Positions 8,468 to 16,698 of a stretch of 64,000 nucleotides of DNA are shown here, piece after piece; position 1 is the first letter of the stretch, and each line of letters begins with the position of its first letter. A program made the position numbers and the translations under genes. Below the pieces are notes generated by a model, which did no database searches, had not been told where the DNA came from, and saw nothing but the letters and a program-made list of their open reading frames with translations. This DNA comes from Roseibacillus persicicus (GTDB lineage Bacteria; Verrucomicrobiota; Verrucomicrobiia; Verrucomicrobiales; Akkermansiaceae): contig NZ_BMXI01000021.1 of the NCBI RefSeq assembly GCF_014651675.1, forward strand, positions 17,050 to 81,049, in the 5' to 3' direction.

Positions 8468-8920
8468 ATGTTCCCTGCGAAGAAGCTTCTCTCATCAACC
8501 CCACCTTTTGCCCTTCAATTTGGGAAGTACCTGATCTGCGGAGGGACAGCTTTCACAGTCCACTGGACAATTGTGAATATTCTAGGCCACACCCTCAGCC
8601 CCGCGTTCGACGAAAGCCTGGGAGACGAACTTCGCTTCCGACGCTCGGCCATCAATAATACGGTGGCCTTCTTTTTCTCCAACACCGTTGCCTATTTCCT
8701 CAACGTCCGCTTTGTCTTTCAAAGTGGTCGCTTCAACCGCAAGACGGAGGTCGGCCTTTTTTTTCTGGCTTCGGCCATTGGATTCTTTCCCGCCCTGTAT
8801 TCGCTCGACCTCATCATTCGGACTTTCTCTCTGAACACCCACATCGCCAACATCGGATTCCCGGCGGTGGCTGCGATTGGGAATTTCTTTGCGAGAAAGC
8901 TGCTCATCTTTCGCCGTTAG
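8468..8920 (+). CDS. GtrA family membrane protein
   Basis: 150-residue integral membrane protein of the GtrA (PF04138) type, a family of small four-helix proteins thought to move or present lipid-linked sugars at the inner membrane. Visible: KYLICGGTAFTVHWTIV at the start, NNTVAFFFSNTVAYFLNVRFVFQ in the middle (family hallmark NF.xNRxxVF-like ending), two more hydrophobic stretches, and a terminal FFARKLLIFRR. An insertion of charged residues (DESLGDELRFRR) separates helices 1 and 2. It stands alone, divergent from recN. The family call is good; the substrate is unknown. Confidence 0.85.
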   Translation: MFPAKKLLSSTPPFALQFGKYLICGGTAFTVHWTIVNILGHTLSPAFDESLGDELRFRRSAINNTVAFFFSNTVAYFLNVRFVFQSGRFNRKTEVGLFFLASAIGFFPALYSLDLIIRTFSLNTHIANIGFPAVAAIGNFFARKLLIFRR

Positions 8921-8932
8921 GCGAGAACCCCT

Positions 8933-9211
8933 TTACTGTAGGGTCCGCTGGAGAGCGTCGTCGGCATCTCTGGATTCCTCTTCATCGGGTTGCGGAACAT
9001 CGCCCTCTTTAGCTCTCCCCGCAATTTCCATCTCTCCTCCATCCCGAAGGCCGCCTTGCTCCAGCGACGTCGAATTTGCTTCTGATTCACGCGAATCCAG
9101 CTCTTCAACAACGAACGGAAGGATCAAAGAACCAACCACGCCGACCAGAGATATGACTCCCAGTAGAGTCCACCTGCTGCCCATGAAATTCTTTGAATCT
9201 TCCTCTGCCAT
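8933..9211 (-). CDS. Small single-pass membrane protein, unknown
   Basis: 92 residues. A short polar start (MAEEDSKNFMGSRW) is followed by one hydrophobic helix (TLLGVISLVGVVGSLILPFVV, residues about 15-35) and a long acidic, low-complexity tail rich in Glu, Asp and Ser. It converges with the GtrA gene, ending 13 bp from it. No family recognised. The clear helix and sensible start support a real gene; the low-complexity tail lowers certainty. Confidence 0.6.
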   Translation of the reverse strand: MAEEDSKNFMGSRWTLLGVISLVGVVGSLILPFVVEELDSRESEANSTSLEQGGLRDGGEMEIAGRAKEGDVPQPDEEESRDADDALQRTLQ

Positions 9212-9347
9212 CCTGAGTCTCTTTCGACCTGTTAGAATGGCATTATGTCACATAAATTTCAATACCCCTATCTTTTGTAGTATTTTTTTCGACATGATAG
9301 AGTTTCGACTATCCCGCCTCGCGCGAAAAAACGAGGAAATCCAAGGC

Positions 9348-10598
9348 TTATTGCGGCTCTTTCAACGCCACGGGGACCAAGATGGCGTCTTGCATTCCGT
9401 GAATCTTTTTCTTATCCGCCGGGACAATCGTCGCCAAGCAGCCTCCCAACTTAACTCCTTCTCCAGTAACAAAATAGTAAGGACACAAGCGGGCGCGACC
9501 TGCCATGATCTTTACCTCTCCCGAATCGGAGTCAAAGTAGGGATGCTCAATCTGCTTCGCCTCGCGAAACTCCTGCATCATCCACGGCTGACTGGTGAAA
9601 TCCTCGGTCGCTTGCTTGATCAAGCCTGCCCATCGCTCTCCAGGCTCGTCGTGACCCACGTGAACTCCACGGCTCCCCCACGCCAGTTCACTGAACCCAG
9701 AGACCTTGAGCACCAGTTGGCGCTCCTTCTGACTCATGGCTCCCACCTCCGCCCATGAGTTGACCTCCAATCTCGGCAAAGCGGCCTGGGGAGGCAACGG
9801 CTCTGGATCGAGCACCCAGCCCATTGGAATCCACTTTTTCAGCTGCTCGAAGTGCTTTCCTCGTAATTCCTGCTGCCAAATTGCTTTCAAGCCCGGGGTG
9901 TGGAGCAATGCCAGCCACAGCTTCTCTTCGAAGAGTGGCTTCACCGGGGGCGACAGGTCCCGTTTACCGGAATTCTCCTTCAGGCCGGGAATCGACTCCC
10001 AGTCAAACAGCTCAAAGAAGCGATAACCAGCTTCCCCCGCCCACTCTTCCGCGCGATGGACCGAAGCCTTGCCCATTCTGTCGGCCAACCACTTCATTTC
10101 AGGGCGATAGTCGCCGGACTCATCGGACACCCAAATTTTTCCAGACTCCGGCAAGATGGCTTCCAGCCCTTCCAGCATGCCGTTCTCCCCGCCAAGCACC
10201 TCCTTGTAAAGCCCACCCAACCACGCAGTGACCCCCATACCACCCGGCACGGAATCCAGCTCGGTGATTGCGAAACCGTCTTCGGTCAGGAGCAGGTCCG
10301 GCCGAATCACCCGCGGCACCACCTCAGCCTGCTCTCCCTCACGCTGCCAAGCAGTCATCCACTCCGGCTTCCCCCGGTCGAGAAGGTCCGCTACCCATGG
10401 TGCCACTCGACCCTTCGCACTACGGCGATAGATTCGGTCCTGGGCTTCCTGGAAGCTCGCCAGAACCGCTCCCATTCGTTCCAGCTCGCGAACCTCCTTG
10501 CTTTCGAGAAAGAGCGGTTCAGGCGAAAGGTGCCAGCTTTTATCGGCGAATAGACCTTCTTCAGGCCAGACTTCTTTGATTTGAGAAAGAGAAACCAT
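9348..10598 (-). CDS. Conserved hypothetical protein, possible ATP-grasp-like enzyme
   Basis: About 416 residues, soluble, no signal peptide. Not assigned to a named family with certainty. The stretch RPDLLLTEDGFAITELDSVP followed by GGMGVTAWL, and later QLVLKVSGFSELAWGSRGV and EDFTSQPWMMQEF, resemble the order of segments in circularly permuted ATP-grasp proteins such as glutathionylspermidine-synthase-like enzymes. That is inference. The ATG at 10598 is used; an in-frame GTG at 10628, directly after the ruvA stop (TAAGGTG), is an alternative and would couple translation to ruvA. Confidence 0.75.
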   Translation of the reverse strand: MVSLSQIKEVWPEEGLFADKSWHLSPEPLFLESKEVRELERMGAVLASFQEAQDRIYRRSAKGRVAPWVADLLDRGKPEWMTAWQREGEQAEVVPRVIRPDLLLTEDGFAITELDSVPGGMGVTAWLGGLYKEVLGGENGMLEGLEAILPESGKIWVSDESGDYRPEMKWLADRMGKASVHRAEEWAGEAGYRFFELFDWESIPGLKENSGKRDLSPPVKPLFEEKLWLALLHTPGLKAIWQQELRGKHFEQLKKWIPMGWVLDPEPLPPQAALPRLEVNSWAEVGAMSQKERQLVLKVSGFSELAWGSRGVHVGHDEPGERWAGLIKQATEDFTSQPWMMQEFREAKQIEHPYFDSDSGEVKIMAGRARLCPYYFVTGEGVKLGGCLATIVPADKKKIHGMQDAILVPVALKEPQ

Positions 10599-10629
10599 AG
10601 AGCGTGTGTCGATGAAAAGACTTCGCACC

Positions 10630-11223
10630 TTAACTCAGACCGCGCAAGGCCTCGCGAATCAAATCATCCACTTCAGCTCCCGGATTGGCCTTACTAGCCG
10701 CCGTAATCGATTTGCGCGCCTCAGCTTGCTTGTAACCCAAGGCGATAAGCGCCAGCTCGGCATCACGCGAAGCATTGGCGACAGCCCCCTCATCGGCAAC
10801 ATTCCAGCTCTCCACCACTCCGACCTTGTCCTTCAACTCCAGGATAATCCGCTCGGCGGTCTTTTTTCCCAACCCTTTGATCCGGGAAAGCTCTGCCACG
10901 TCCGCTCCCACTACGTAGCGTTTAAAATCTTCCACCGGCATCCCGGAGAGAATTGCCATCGCGATGGAGGGGCCAATCCCGCTGACTCGCTCGATAAGTA
11001 GCAAAAACAAGTCCCGCTCTTCGTCGGTGGCGAACCCGTAAAGATTTTGAATATTCTCTCTTACATACATGTAAGTTTTTAAGAAAACTTCAGAACCTTT
11101 GAACGGATTGAGCCGATCGAATGTCGAAATCGGCACATGCACCAGATACCCCACGCCACCACAACCTACCACCAACCGGTTCGGGAGAGCATCCCAAACC
11201 TCCCCCTTCAATGCTGCAATCAT
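10630..11223 (-). CDS. ruvA: Holliday junction branch migration protein RuvA
   Basis: 197 residues. Tetrameric junction-binding subunit of RuvAB. The N-terminal OB fold has MIAALKGEVWDALPNRLVV and VGYLVHVP. Tandem helix-hairpin-helix motifs follow (VSGIGPSIAMAILSG and IKGLGKKTAERIILELKDK), and a C-terminal three-helix domain ends DDLIREALRGLS. No ruvB or ruvC next to it; the downstream neighbour is the unknown protein at 9348-10598. Confidence 0.97.
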   Translation of the reverse strand: MIAALKGEVWDALPNRLVVGCGGVGYLVHVPISTFDRLNPFKGSEVFLKTYMYVRENIQNLYGFATDEERDLFLLLIERVSGIGPSIAMAILSGMPVEDFKRYVVGADVAELSRIKGLGKKTAERIILELKDKVGVVESWNVADEGAVANASRDAELALIALGYKQAEARKSITAASKANPGAEVDDLIREALRGLS

Positions 11224-11388
11224 TTAAGTAAGCTAAAACATTATTCGGTGACGCTCCAAGATTGAATCCCAGTAATGACAACGATTTTTCAAAATCAACT
11301 TAAGAAACCTTAAATATTTACTTGATTAACTAATTCTAAAAAATAGGCTAAGTCTCTTTTTTGAGTCGCTTTTGCCACAAAAATAAAC

Positions 11389-11394
11389 TATAAT
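11389..11394 (+). promoter_or_regulatory. Consensus -10 box TATAAT upstream of the 11406 gene
   Basis: A perfect TATAAT lies 11 bp before the ATG at 11406, in an AT-rich 180-bp gap between divergent genes. A start about 7 nt downstream would leave a 5-nt leader, so this transcript would be nearly leaderless. No good -35 is present at 17 bp (TTGAGT lies 22 bp upstream). Confidence 0.45.
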
Positions 11395-11405
11395 TCAACT
11401 CCACT

Positions 11406-11711
11406 ATGGCAACTACGAAACGAACCCGATTCTCCCGTCGACTCCCTGACCACGTTACTGACGAACTCGTCACGGTTCTCTCTGCTGATAAGAAATTCTT
11501 TGGTTTCAATGAACTTTTTGAAAAGGTCTTCGATCGCTTGAAAGCCCGCAACGCAGTAAGCGGTGGCGAAGAAATGCTTCGTCTCCGTGCATATGAGAAA
11601 TTGCAAAATCTTGTGACTCGCGGCCTCGTTGAAAAGGACGGCAAAGAGTACAAGGGTCTCGACAAGGTCATGGACGCTCACAGCGACAACCTTGCCAACC
11701 AGCAGGCGTAA
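11406..11711 (+). CDS. Small conserved protein, winged-helix-like, unknown function
   Basis: 101 residues, basic N-terminus (MATTKRTRFSRRLPDH) and a helical body; RLRAYEKLQNLVTRGLVEKDGKEYKGL near residues 59-85 reads like a winged-helix with a beta hairpin. No named family recognised. It is AT-richer than its neighbours, has its own TATAAT promoter and its own strong terminator at 11756-11788, so it is a monocistronic and probably abundant product. A nucleoid-associated or regulatory role is plausible, not shown. Confidence 0.8.
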   Translation: MATTKRTRFSRRLPDHVTDELVTVLSADKKFFGFNELFEKVFDRLKARNAVSGGEEMLRLRAYEKLQNLVTRGLVEKDGKEYKGLDKVMDAHSDNLANQQA

Positions 11712-11755
11712 GTTCTCAACTTTCTTTCTGGCGATCTTCCGCCAATCTTTTACAA

Positions 11756-11788
11756 AACCCGCGTTGCCCAACGCGGGTTTTTTCTTTT
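11756..11788 (+). terminator. Rho-independent terminator after the 11406 gene
   Basis: Arms AACCCGCGTT (11756-11765) and AACGCGGGTT (11770-11779) enclose a GCCC loop and are followed by TTTTCTTTT. It separates the small gene from nuoA. Confidence 0.93.
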
Positions 11789-11794
11789 CAAGCC

Positions 11795-12169
11795 ATGCTC
11801 TCCGATTTTTTCCCAGTATTCCTTCAGATTCTCCTCGCTGTCGGCTTCGCCGTAATCGCATTGGTGATGAGCCTTTACTTGGGCAAACGCGGCAAGGCCC
11901 AAGGAGTCAAGAACGACGCCTACGAGTGTGGTATGCTCCCCGTTGGCGATGGTGCTCCCCGCTTCTCGGTAAAGTTTTACCTCGTAGCCATGCTTTTCGT
12001 CATCTTCGATATTGAAGCCGTATTCAGCTACGTTTGGGCCGTGGTGTTCAAGGACCTGATCCTGGAAGGACACACCATGGTTCTGTGGTCTATGCTCACA
12101 TTCCTCTCGGTGTTGACTCTCGCCTACCTCTATGCGCTGAAGAAAGGCGCTCTGAGCTGGAAGTCGTAA
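11795..12169 (+). CDS. nuoA: NADH-quinone oxidoreductase subunit A
   Basis: 124 residues with three transmembrane helices, membrane-arm subunit of respiratory complex I. The family signature is complete: YECGMLPVGDGAPRFSVKFY followed by LVAMLFVIFDIEAVF. Start at the ATG 7 bp after a terminator tail. Unusually, no nuoB or any other complex I gene follows; the next gene is on the opposite strand with a 19-bp gap. nuoB-N must be elsewhere on the genome. Confidence 0.95.
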   Translation: MLSDFFPVFLQILLAVGFAVIALVMSLYLGKRGKAQGVKNDAYECGMLPVGDGAPRFSVKFYLVAMLFVIFDIEAVFSYVWAVVFKDLILEGHTMVLWSMLTFLSVLTLAYLYALKKGALSWKS

Positions 12170-12187
12170 AGGACAAAGCAGCCCCCA

Positions 12188-13327
12188 TCACCGCACCAAG
12201 GGGTTACCGGGAATACGACGTTTCTCTTCAGGCAGCTCCGGCTTGACCTCGTCGGCTTGAGCGCGCTCTTCCAAGTCGCCGTATTGCTTCTTGGCCAGAT
12301 CGAGGATCTCGGACACTCGCTCATAGTCCTTGGTTGCGACCACCCCTTGGGGAGAATCCCCTGCAGACTCTGCGATACGGGCGTAACCAATCGTGATTTC
12401 TTCGAGATCCTTGAGCGACTTTTTACCGATTTCCCGAACCAGTAAACGACGGCTTTCTTTCAAGATCCGAGCTTCTCGCGCAATCTTGGGATCCTTTTCC
12501 GCTGCAATGCGGTGAGCTTCGACCTTCTCCTTCCAACCTTCCTTCGCTCTTACCGCAGGACTCTCCGCCAGCTCGCGGAGACGCCACCACTTCTCGAAAC
12601 CGTCTTCCATAGCCAATAGGCTTTTCAAACGTTCCTCGAGCTCATCATCCGAAGAAACCTGCCCCAATTGCAAGGAGAGCCATTCCATCAAACCGCGGGA
12701 ACCCGCCTTGGGAAACTTGTGCCCGATACCCCGCCACTCTTCAAAATCGACCTCCGCACCCAACTGACGATAAAAAACCAACGCCCGGAGACCAAAGGGG
12801 TAGTTGCGATCGTAGCGCCCCACGCCGACGAACACCGGAGTTCCTTTCTTCAACGGTCTGGGGACACTTTCCACCGAAGTCATGTGACCAGCCCCCAAGA
12901 TGGCGGCCCCGGCCAGAGTGCTCTCGGACTGCAAAAGCAAACCACTGACCCATCCCCCCTTACTAAAGCCGGAGAGATAGATTCGGGAGGGGTCGAGATT
13001 GGCACGATCTATCAGGCGGGCTCGAACCTCCTTGAGGACTTTCACCTCATCCGCCAGACCAGCCGGCGTCTGCACGAAGGTTCCCCGCTTGGCATATCCC
13101 ATCCCCACTACAATCCAATCATCCTCGCCAGTGTGAGCTCGAATCAACGAAGTATCGGGACGTCCGTTGGTTCCGTGGTAGTAGAAAACCGCAGGCCAAC
13201 TCTTGGCCGCATCATGATTTCCAGGCAATGACACCAATATCTCGTCCTCAACCCCTGCCACCTTCAGGGTAAATTCTTCTCCCGTGACCGCTGTGAGGGT
13301 CAATAACCAGAGTAACCACCTTTTCAT
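12188..13327 (-). CDS. Secreted alpha/beta-hydrolase, esterase/PHB-depolymerase-like
   Basis: Signal peptide MKRWLLWLLTLTAVTGE, then a serine-hydrolase core: PAVFYYHGTNGRPDT (oxyanion region), SGFSKGGW (nucleophile Ser in GxSxG), VFVGVGRYDRNY (acid) and GIGHKFPKAG (His), the order seen in LpqC/PHB-depolymerase-like esterases. The last about 150 residues are a charged, probably helical extension (KEGWKEKVEAHRIAAEKDPK) of unknown purpose. Start at the ATG at 13327, which gives the signal peptide; an earlier TTG-type start is unnecessary. Convergent with nuoA. Confidence 0.85.
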   Translation of the reverse strand: MKRWLLWLLTLTAVTGEEFTLKVAGVEDEILVSLPGNHDAAKSWPAVFYYHGTNGRPDTSLIRAHTGEDDWIVVGMGYAKRGTFVQTPAGLADEVKVLKEVRARLIDRANLDPSRIYLSGFSKGGWVSGLLLQSESTLAGAAILGAGHMTSVESVPRPLKKGTPVFVGVGRYDRNYPFGLRALVFYRQLGAEVDFEEWRGIGHKFPKAGSRGLMEWLSLQLGQVSSDDELEERLKSLLAMEDGFEKWWRLRELAESPAVRAKEGWKEKVEAHRIAAEKDPKIAREARILKESRRLLVREIGKKSLKDLEEITIGYARIAESAGDSPQGVVATKDYERVSEILDLAKKQYGDLEERAQADEVKPELPEEKRRIPGNPLVR

Positions 13328-13470
13328 CCTGTTAAAAAACCACGCTTCGTCCAGTTTGGCGACGAGATTGCTCTGGAAAGTCAGGGAGGACAAAATCACA
13401 GCGTCGAAAAATCTTGACCCGTCGCCCGAAAAACCCTTTTCTCCCCGCCCCGCAACACGGGGGAAATTTT

Positions 13471-13734
13471 ATGTCGAGAGTTTGCAGCATCCGAGGTTCG
13501 AAGGTTCGCGTTGGTCGTAGGATCCACCGTTCTGGTTTGGCGAAGAAAAAGGGCGGTATCGGACGCCACGTTACTCAGGTCAACAAGCGGTTGGTTACCC
13601 CCAACCTGCACGTTAAGCGCATTTGGGTTCCCGAGCTTGATAAGTTCGTCAAAGTCAAGCTGACCGCCAAAGCACTCCGCACCATCAACAAGAACGGTGC
13701 GTACGTGACCTTGAAAAAGGCAGGCTTGATTTAA
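13471..13734 (+). CDS. rpmB: 50S ribosomal protein L28
   Basis: 87 residues, basic. The SRVCSIRGSKVRVGRRIHRS start and VKRIWVPELDKFVKVKLTAKA match bacterial L28. It starts at the ATG at 13471 preceded by GGGGGAAA; in-frame codons upstream to 13414 do not resemble L28. It has its own terminator at 13764-13793. No rpmG beside it. Confidence 0.95.
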   Translation: MSRVCSIRGSKVRVGRRIHRSGLAKKKGGIGRHVTQVNKRLVTPNLHVKRIWVPELDKFVKVKLTAKALRTINKNGAYVTLKKAGLI

Positions 13735-13763
13735 GCCCCAACCTTACCAATCACTTTTAAAAA

Positions 13764-13793
13764 GAAGGCGACCTGCAAGAGGTCGTCTTTTTT
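13764..13793. terminator. Terminator between rpmB and the convergent membrane-protein gene
   Basis: AAGGCGACC pairs with GGTCGTCTT (one G-U) around TGCAAGA, followed by TTTT on the plus strand. The opposite strand also has a TTCTTTTT tail, so it may act in both directions. Confidence 0.85.
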
Positions 13794-13841
13794 CGTGTCC
13801 AGCTCCCTGCTCCCAAAGATTGGCGCTTTGCGTCTATGCGC

Positions 13842-14150
13842 TCACACGCTTACCGCTCTTTCCAACAAGCGACTCGCACCCCATATCACCAGGGCCAAGC
13901 AAATCAAGCTGACCCAAATGGCCACTCGAGAGCCAACGACACTCTCTTTACGACCAAGCTCAACAATGCCACGAATGATCACCCACCCGAAGGGAATAGC
14001 CGAGAATACCAGATAGACGGACGGAAGCAGAAGCAATGGGTGCATCGCTCCCGGTTTGTGAGCGAGAGGGGTGAGATAGAGGAGGAAAGAGACGATCACT
14101 AGACCTCCATGGACTAGCAGAATTCGAAGGGACTGCGGAACGCTCTTCAT
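13842..14150 (-). CDS. Small three-helix membrane protein, unknown
   Basis: 102 residues. Hydrophobic segments at about 8-27 (ILLVHGGLVIVSFLLYL), 38-59 (LLLLPSVYLVFSAIPFGWVII) and 76-95. No named family recognised. It begins 15 bp after the potassium channel stop and is the last gene of a three-gene unit (lipoprotein, channel, this). Association with the channel is only positional. Confidence 0.7.
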   Translation of the reverse strand: MKSVPQSLRILLVHGGLVIVSFLLYLTPLAHKPGAMHPLLLLPSVYLVFSAIPFGWVIIRGIVELGRKESVVGSRVAIWVSLICLALVIWGASRLLERAVSV

Positions 14151-14165
14151 TTGCTTAAGCCATCC

Positions 14166-15020
14166 TCAACCTTCCAGCTTCTCGCCGCACTTCCGGCAAA
14201 AACGGGCGTCGGGGAGGTGTCCACTGGAGCCGCAACCCGGGCAAGCTACGGTGTATTCCTCCTCCTTTTCGATCGCGTTCGCTACTTCCGAAACAAAAAT
14301 TCCGGTTGGAACGGCAATAACCGCAAATCCGGATAATGAAGTGAAGACAGTCAAAAACTTCCCCATCGTGGTCACCGGCGTGATGTCACCATATCCCAGG
14401 GTGGTCATCGTCACGACCGCCCAGTAGATGCCTGCGGGAATACTATCGATTCCCCCACCCTGCCCCTTCTCCAAGATGTAGGCCAGGGTGCCCACGATTG
14501 CCGCAAAGATCGCCATCGCCATCAGGAACACGGTGATCTTGGCCCGGCTCGCATAAATAGAGCGGCCCAAGAGATTGGCTCCATGAACGTGGCTCACCAT
14601 CTTGAGAACCCTGAACATCCGCAAAAGACGCAAGATCCGAATGACCAGCAGGGACTGCACCCCCGCCCCCGGAAACAAAAGAGTGAGATAAGTGGGCAAG
14701 CACGAGAGCAGGTCCACCACCCCGTAAAAACTCAAAGCATAACGCAGCTTCCGCCGCACCAACCACAGCCTCACAAGATACTCCGCCGTGAAGAGAATCG
14801 TGAAAACCCACTCCAAGGTAAAAAAAAGCGAGCGATGGGACGCTTGAATCGTCTCGACGCTCTCCAGCATGACGACCACCACACTGACCGCAATCAACCA
14901 CAGCAGGGCGACGTCAAAGAACTTTCCCGCCGGAGTCTCGGCCTCAAAGACGATCTCCCAAATCTTCTGTTTCAGCCCGTTTGCCCCTTCGGCGGACTCC
15001 TCTTCGGGTAATCTCATCAC
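14166..15020 (-). CDS. Voltage-gated-type potassium channel with C-terminal zinc ribbon
   Basis: 284 residues, inner membrane, six transmembrane helices of the Kv type. S4 carries regularly spaced arginines (RILRLLRMFRVLK, residues 128-140). The pore has TTLGYGD (206-212), a perfect K+ selectivity filter, followed by S6. The C-terminus ends in a zinc-ribbon with C260, C263, C275 and C278 (CPGC and CRKC), as if a cytoplasmic metal or redox sensing tail. Its ATG overlaps the upstream lipoprotein stop. Gating stimulus unknown. Confidence 0.93.
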   Translation of the reverse strand: MMRLPEEESAEGANGLKQKIWEIVFEAETPAGKFFDVALLWLIAVSVVVVMLESVETIQASHRSLFFTLEWVFTILFTAEYLVRLWLVRRKLRYALSFYGVVDLLSCLPTYLTLLFPGAGVQSLLVIRILRLLRMFRVLKMVSHVHGANLLGRSIYASRAKITVFLMAMAIFAAIVGTLAYILEKGQGGGIDSIPAGIYWAVVTMTTLGYGDITPVTTMGKFLTVFTSLSGFAVIAVPTGIFVSEVANAIEKEEEYTVACPGCGSSGHLPDARFCRKCGEKLEG

Positions 15021-15643
15021 TCGTCCCGACCCAGGAGGCGCTTGCTGTCATTCAGAGACATCTTCTCATAATCCTCGTTGTCCATCTTGAGCGGTTGTTG
15101 AAAGACCTCACGACGAATATCGGTTTGGACGTTGTTGGACTTCGACATACGGTAGCCACTCTGCTCGGAGGCGCTCCCCGTACGATAGTTGGAAGTGGCG
15201 TAGGCCTTTCCATTCTCAAAGGAAGACGAAGCCTCCTGTGCCTGTTTTTGCAAAAACCATTCCTGGTCATCCCAACGGTTTGAGGACTTGCCTGAGAATT
15301 GAGAACGGTCGAACCCCTTGGTGCCTTGCCAACTCTTCTTCGCGTAGCGACTGGCAGCGTATTCCTTTCCTGCCCAACCTCCGCCGATCGTCGTCAGCTG
15401 CTTGCCTTCGAAATTGCTTCGCTTGGAGTCTTTGCCTACGCGCCCGTCCTTATCCAGGACGACATCGTTTTTGTAGTCGGCATACTTTTTCTCCATCGCC
15501 ATTTGGCCAGCCGCCTCATCATTGTAGTCGACAATCCGACCGGCGCTCTCGCTGGCAGTAGGAGCCTTCTTTGAACTCCCACAGGAAGACACGCACAGGG
15601 CACCCAAAAGAACCACCAATCGCCATCCCTTCAAGCTTCGCAT
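15017..15643 (-). CDS. Lipoprotein of unknown function
   Basis: About 208 residues. Signal peptide ends in a lipobox (VLLGALCVSSC), with Cys followed by GSSKKAP. The rest is polar, rich in Gln, Ser, Lys and Tyr, with loosely repeated aromatic/glycine segments (FEGKQLTTIGGGWAGKEY, SFENGKAYATSNY) and no domain I can name. Start set at the ATG at 15643, which directly precedes the signal peptide. Stop overlaps the channel start by four bases, so the two are co-translated; a role with the channel is unproven. Confidence 0.8.
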   Translation of the reverse strand: MRSLKGWRLVVLLGALCVSSCGSSKKAPTASESAGRIVDYNDEAAGQMAMEKKYADYKNDVVLDKDGRVGKDSKRSNFEGKQLTTIGGGWAGKEYAASRYAKKSWQGTKGFDRSQFSGKSSNRWDDQEWFLQKQAQEASSSFENGKAYATSNYRTGSASEQSGYRMSKSNNVQTDIRREVFQQPLKMDNEDYEKMSLNDSKRLLGRDE

Positions 15644-15740
15644 GAGGTCTTCTAGCACAATCGCCCAGCTCTCCCAAACTTGAAAATTCGCCGCATTTTG
15701 GAACAGCTCTACGCAGCCAACCAGGCCTCAGGCGCACGCC

Positions 15741-15974
15741 CTATCGCCAAGTCCGCGTCACAACCCGCCACCCAAGACGACCGACAAAAGCAGCCAAAAG
15801 AGAAATCGGCACCAACAGCCCTCCAGCACTCGCCAGAAGGCCAGAAACGGAATCCCCCTCATCCCCCAACAGGGACAGGAGATCAGTCCGCCCCTTCTGG
15901 ATCATGGTGAGCCCCAGACTAATCAAGCCGGTTGCCAACAATACCCAATCCAATCGCCAACTCATCGTCCTCAT
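15741..15974 (-). CDS. Small two-helix membrane protein, unknown
   Basis: 77 residues; helices at about 8-22 (LDWVLLATGLISLGL) and 45-65 (SGLLASAGGLLVPISLLAAF). The ATG at 15974 has a good GAGGA ribosome site 7 nt upstream, which decides this start over an earlier TTG. Divergent from the rhodanese-like gene. No family recognised. Confidence 0.6.
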   Translation of the reverse strand: MRTMSWRLDWVLLATGLISLGLTMIQKGRTDLLSLLGDEGDSVSGLLASAGGLLVPISLLAAFVGRLGWRVVTRTWR

Positions 15975-16073
15975 CAGTTTATCCTCTTTCACTTGCAATA
16001 TGGAGCGCTAATTTTGGCTTTTCAAAAATCCACATTGGACCTTTCCAAGGCTTGCCACGATAGTTCCAAACAA

Positions 16074-16619
16074 ATGAACGCCACTCTTCCCGATCCCAAT
16101 CGCCCCATGCGAGAGCTCTTGGACGAATTTCCCTCCGCCCGCCGCTCCCTTTTCGCGGCATTCCACATCGGTGGCTGCCAGTCCTGCGCCTTTTCGGAGG
16201 ACGACTCCCTCGCTGAGGTCTGCCGTCAACACGATCTGGACCTGCAGACCGTTTCCCAGACCATACTGCAGAGTCACGAGGAGGAGAAAGAACTCCTCCT
16301 CTCCCCCCTCGACCTCAAGGGGAAGCTCGACTCAGGAGAAAGCCTGACCCTGGTCGACACCAGAACCCGGGAGGAGCACGACGCGGTCAAGATCACGCCT
16401 TCTCTCCTGATGACCGAGAATACCTTGGCTACCCTCTCCGCAGAGAATCCAGATCAGCACATCGTTCTCTACGACCATTCGGGCAAATCTGTTCTGGATC
16501 ATGTCTCCTGGTTTCGGGGACACGGCCTCAAGAACACTCACGCCCTAGCTGGAGGAATCGACGCCTACGCCCGGGAGGCGGACCAATCCGTGCCAAGATA
16601 CCGATTGGAGATGGACTAA
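16074..16619 (+). CDS. DUF1858-like plus degenerate rhodanese domain protein
   Basis: 181 residues, cytoplasmic. Residues 11-75 resemble the ScdA/DUF1858 helical domain with a HIGGCQSCAF pocket (Cys35 and Cys38). Residues 76-175 follow the rhodanese fold (LVDTRTREEHD, then IVLYDHSGKS, then LAGGIDAYA). The catalytic rhodanese cysteine loop (CxxGxR) is replaced here by DHSGKS, so sulfur transfer by that site is not expected. A regulatory or iron-sulfur/nitric-oxide sensing role is possible. Start at the ATG at 16074; earlier in-frame codons do not look like the family. Confidence 0.8.
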   Translation: MNATLPDPNRPMRELLDEFPSARRSLFAAFHIGGCQSCAFSEDDSLAEVCRQHDLDLQTVSQTILQSHEEEKELLLSPLDLKGKLDSGESLTLVDTRTREEHDAVKITPSLLMTENTLATLSAENPDQHIVLYDHSGKSVLDHVSWFRGHGLKNTHALAGGIDAYAREADQSVPRYRLEMD

Positions 16620-16698
16620 AACCCGCTCCCTGTGTCTTTTTTTCTCCACTTGATAGCGATCGGCCATCCGCCACGTTTCATTTAGCCAACGCACGCCT

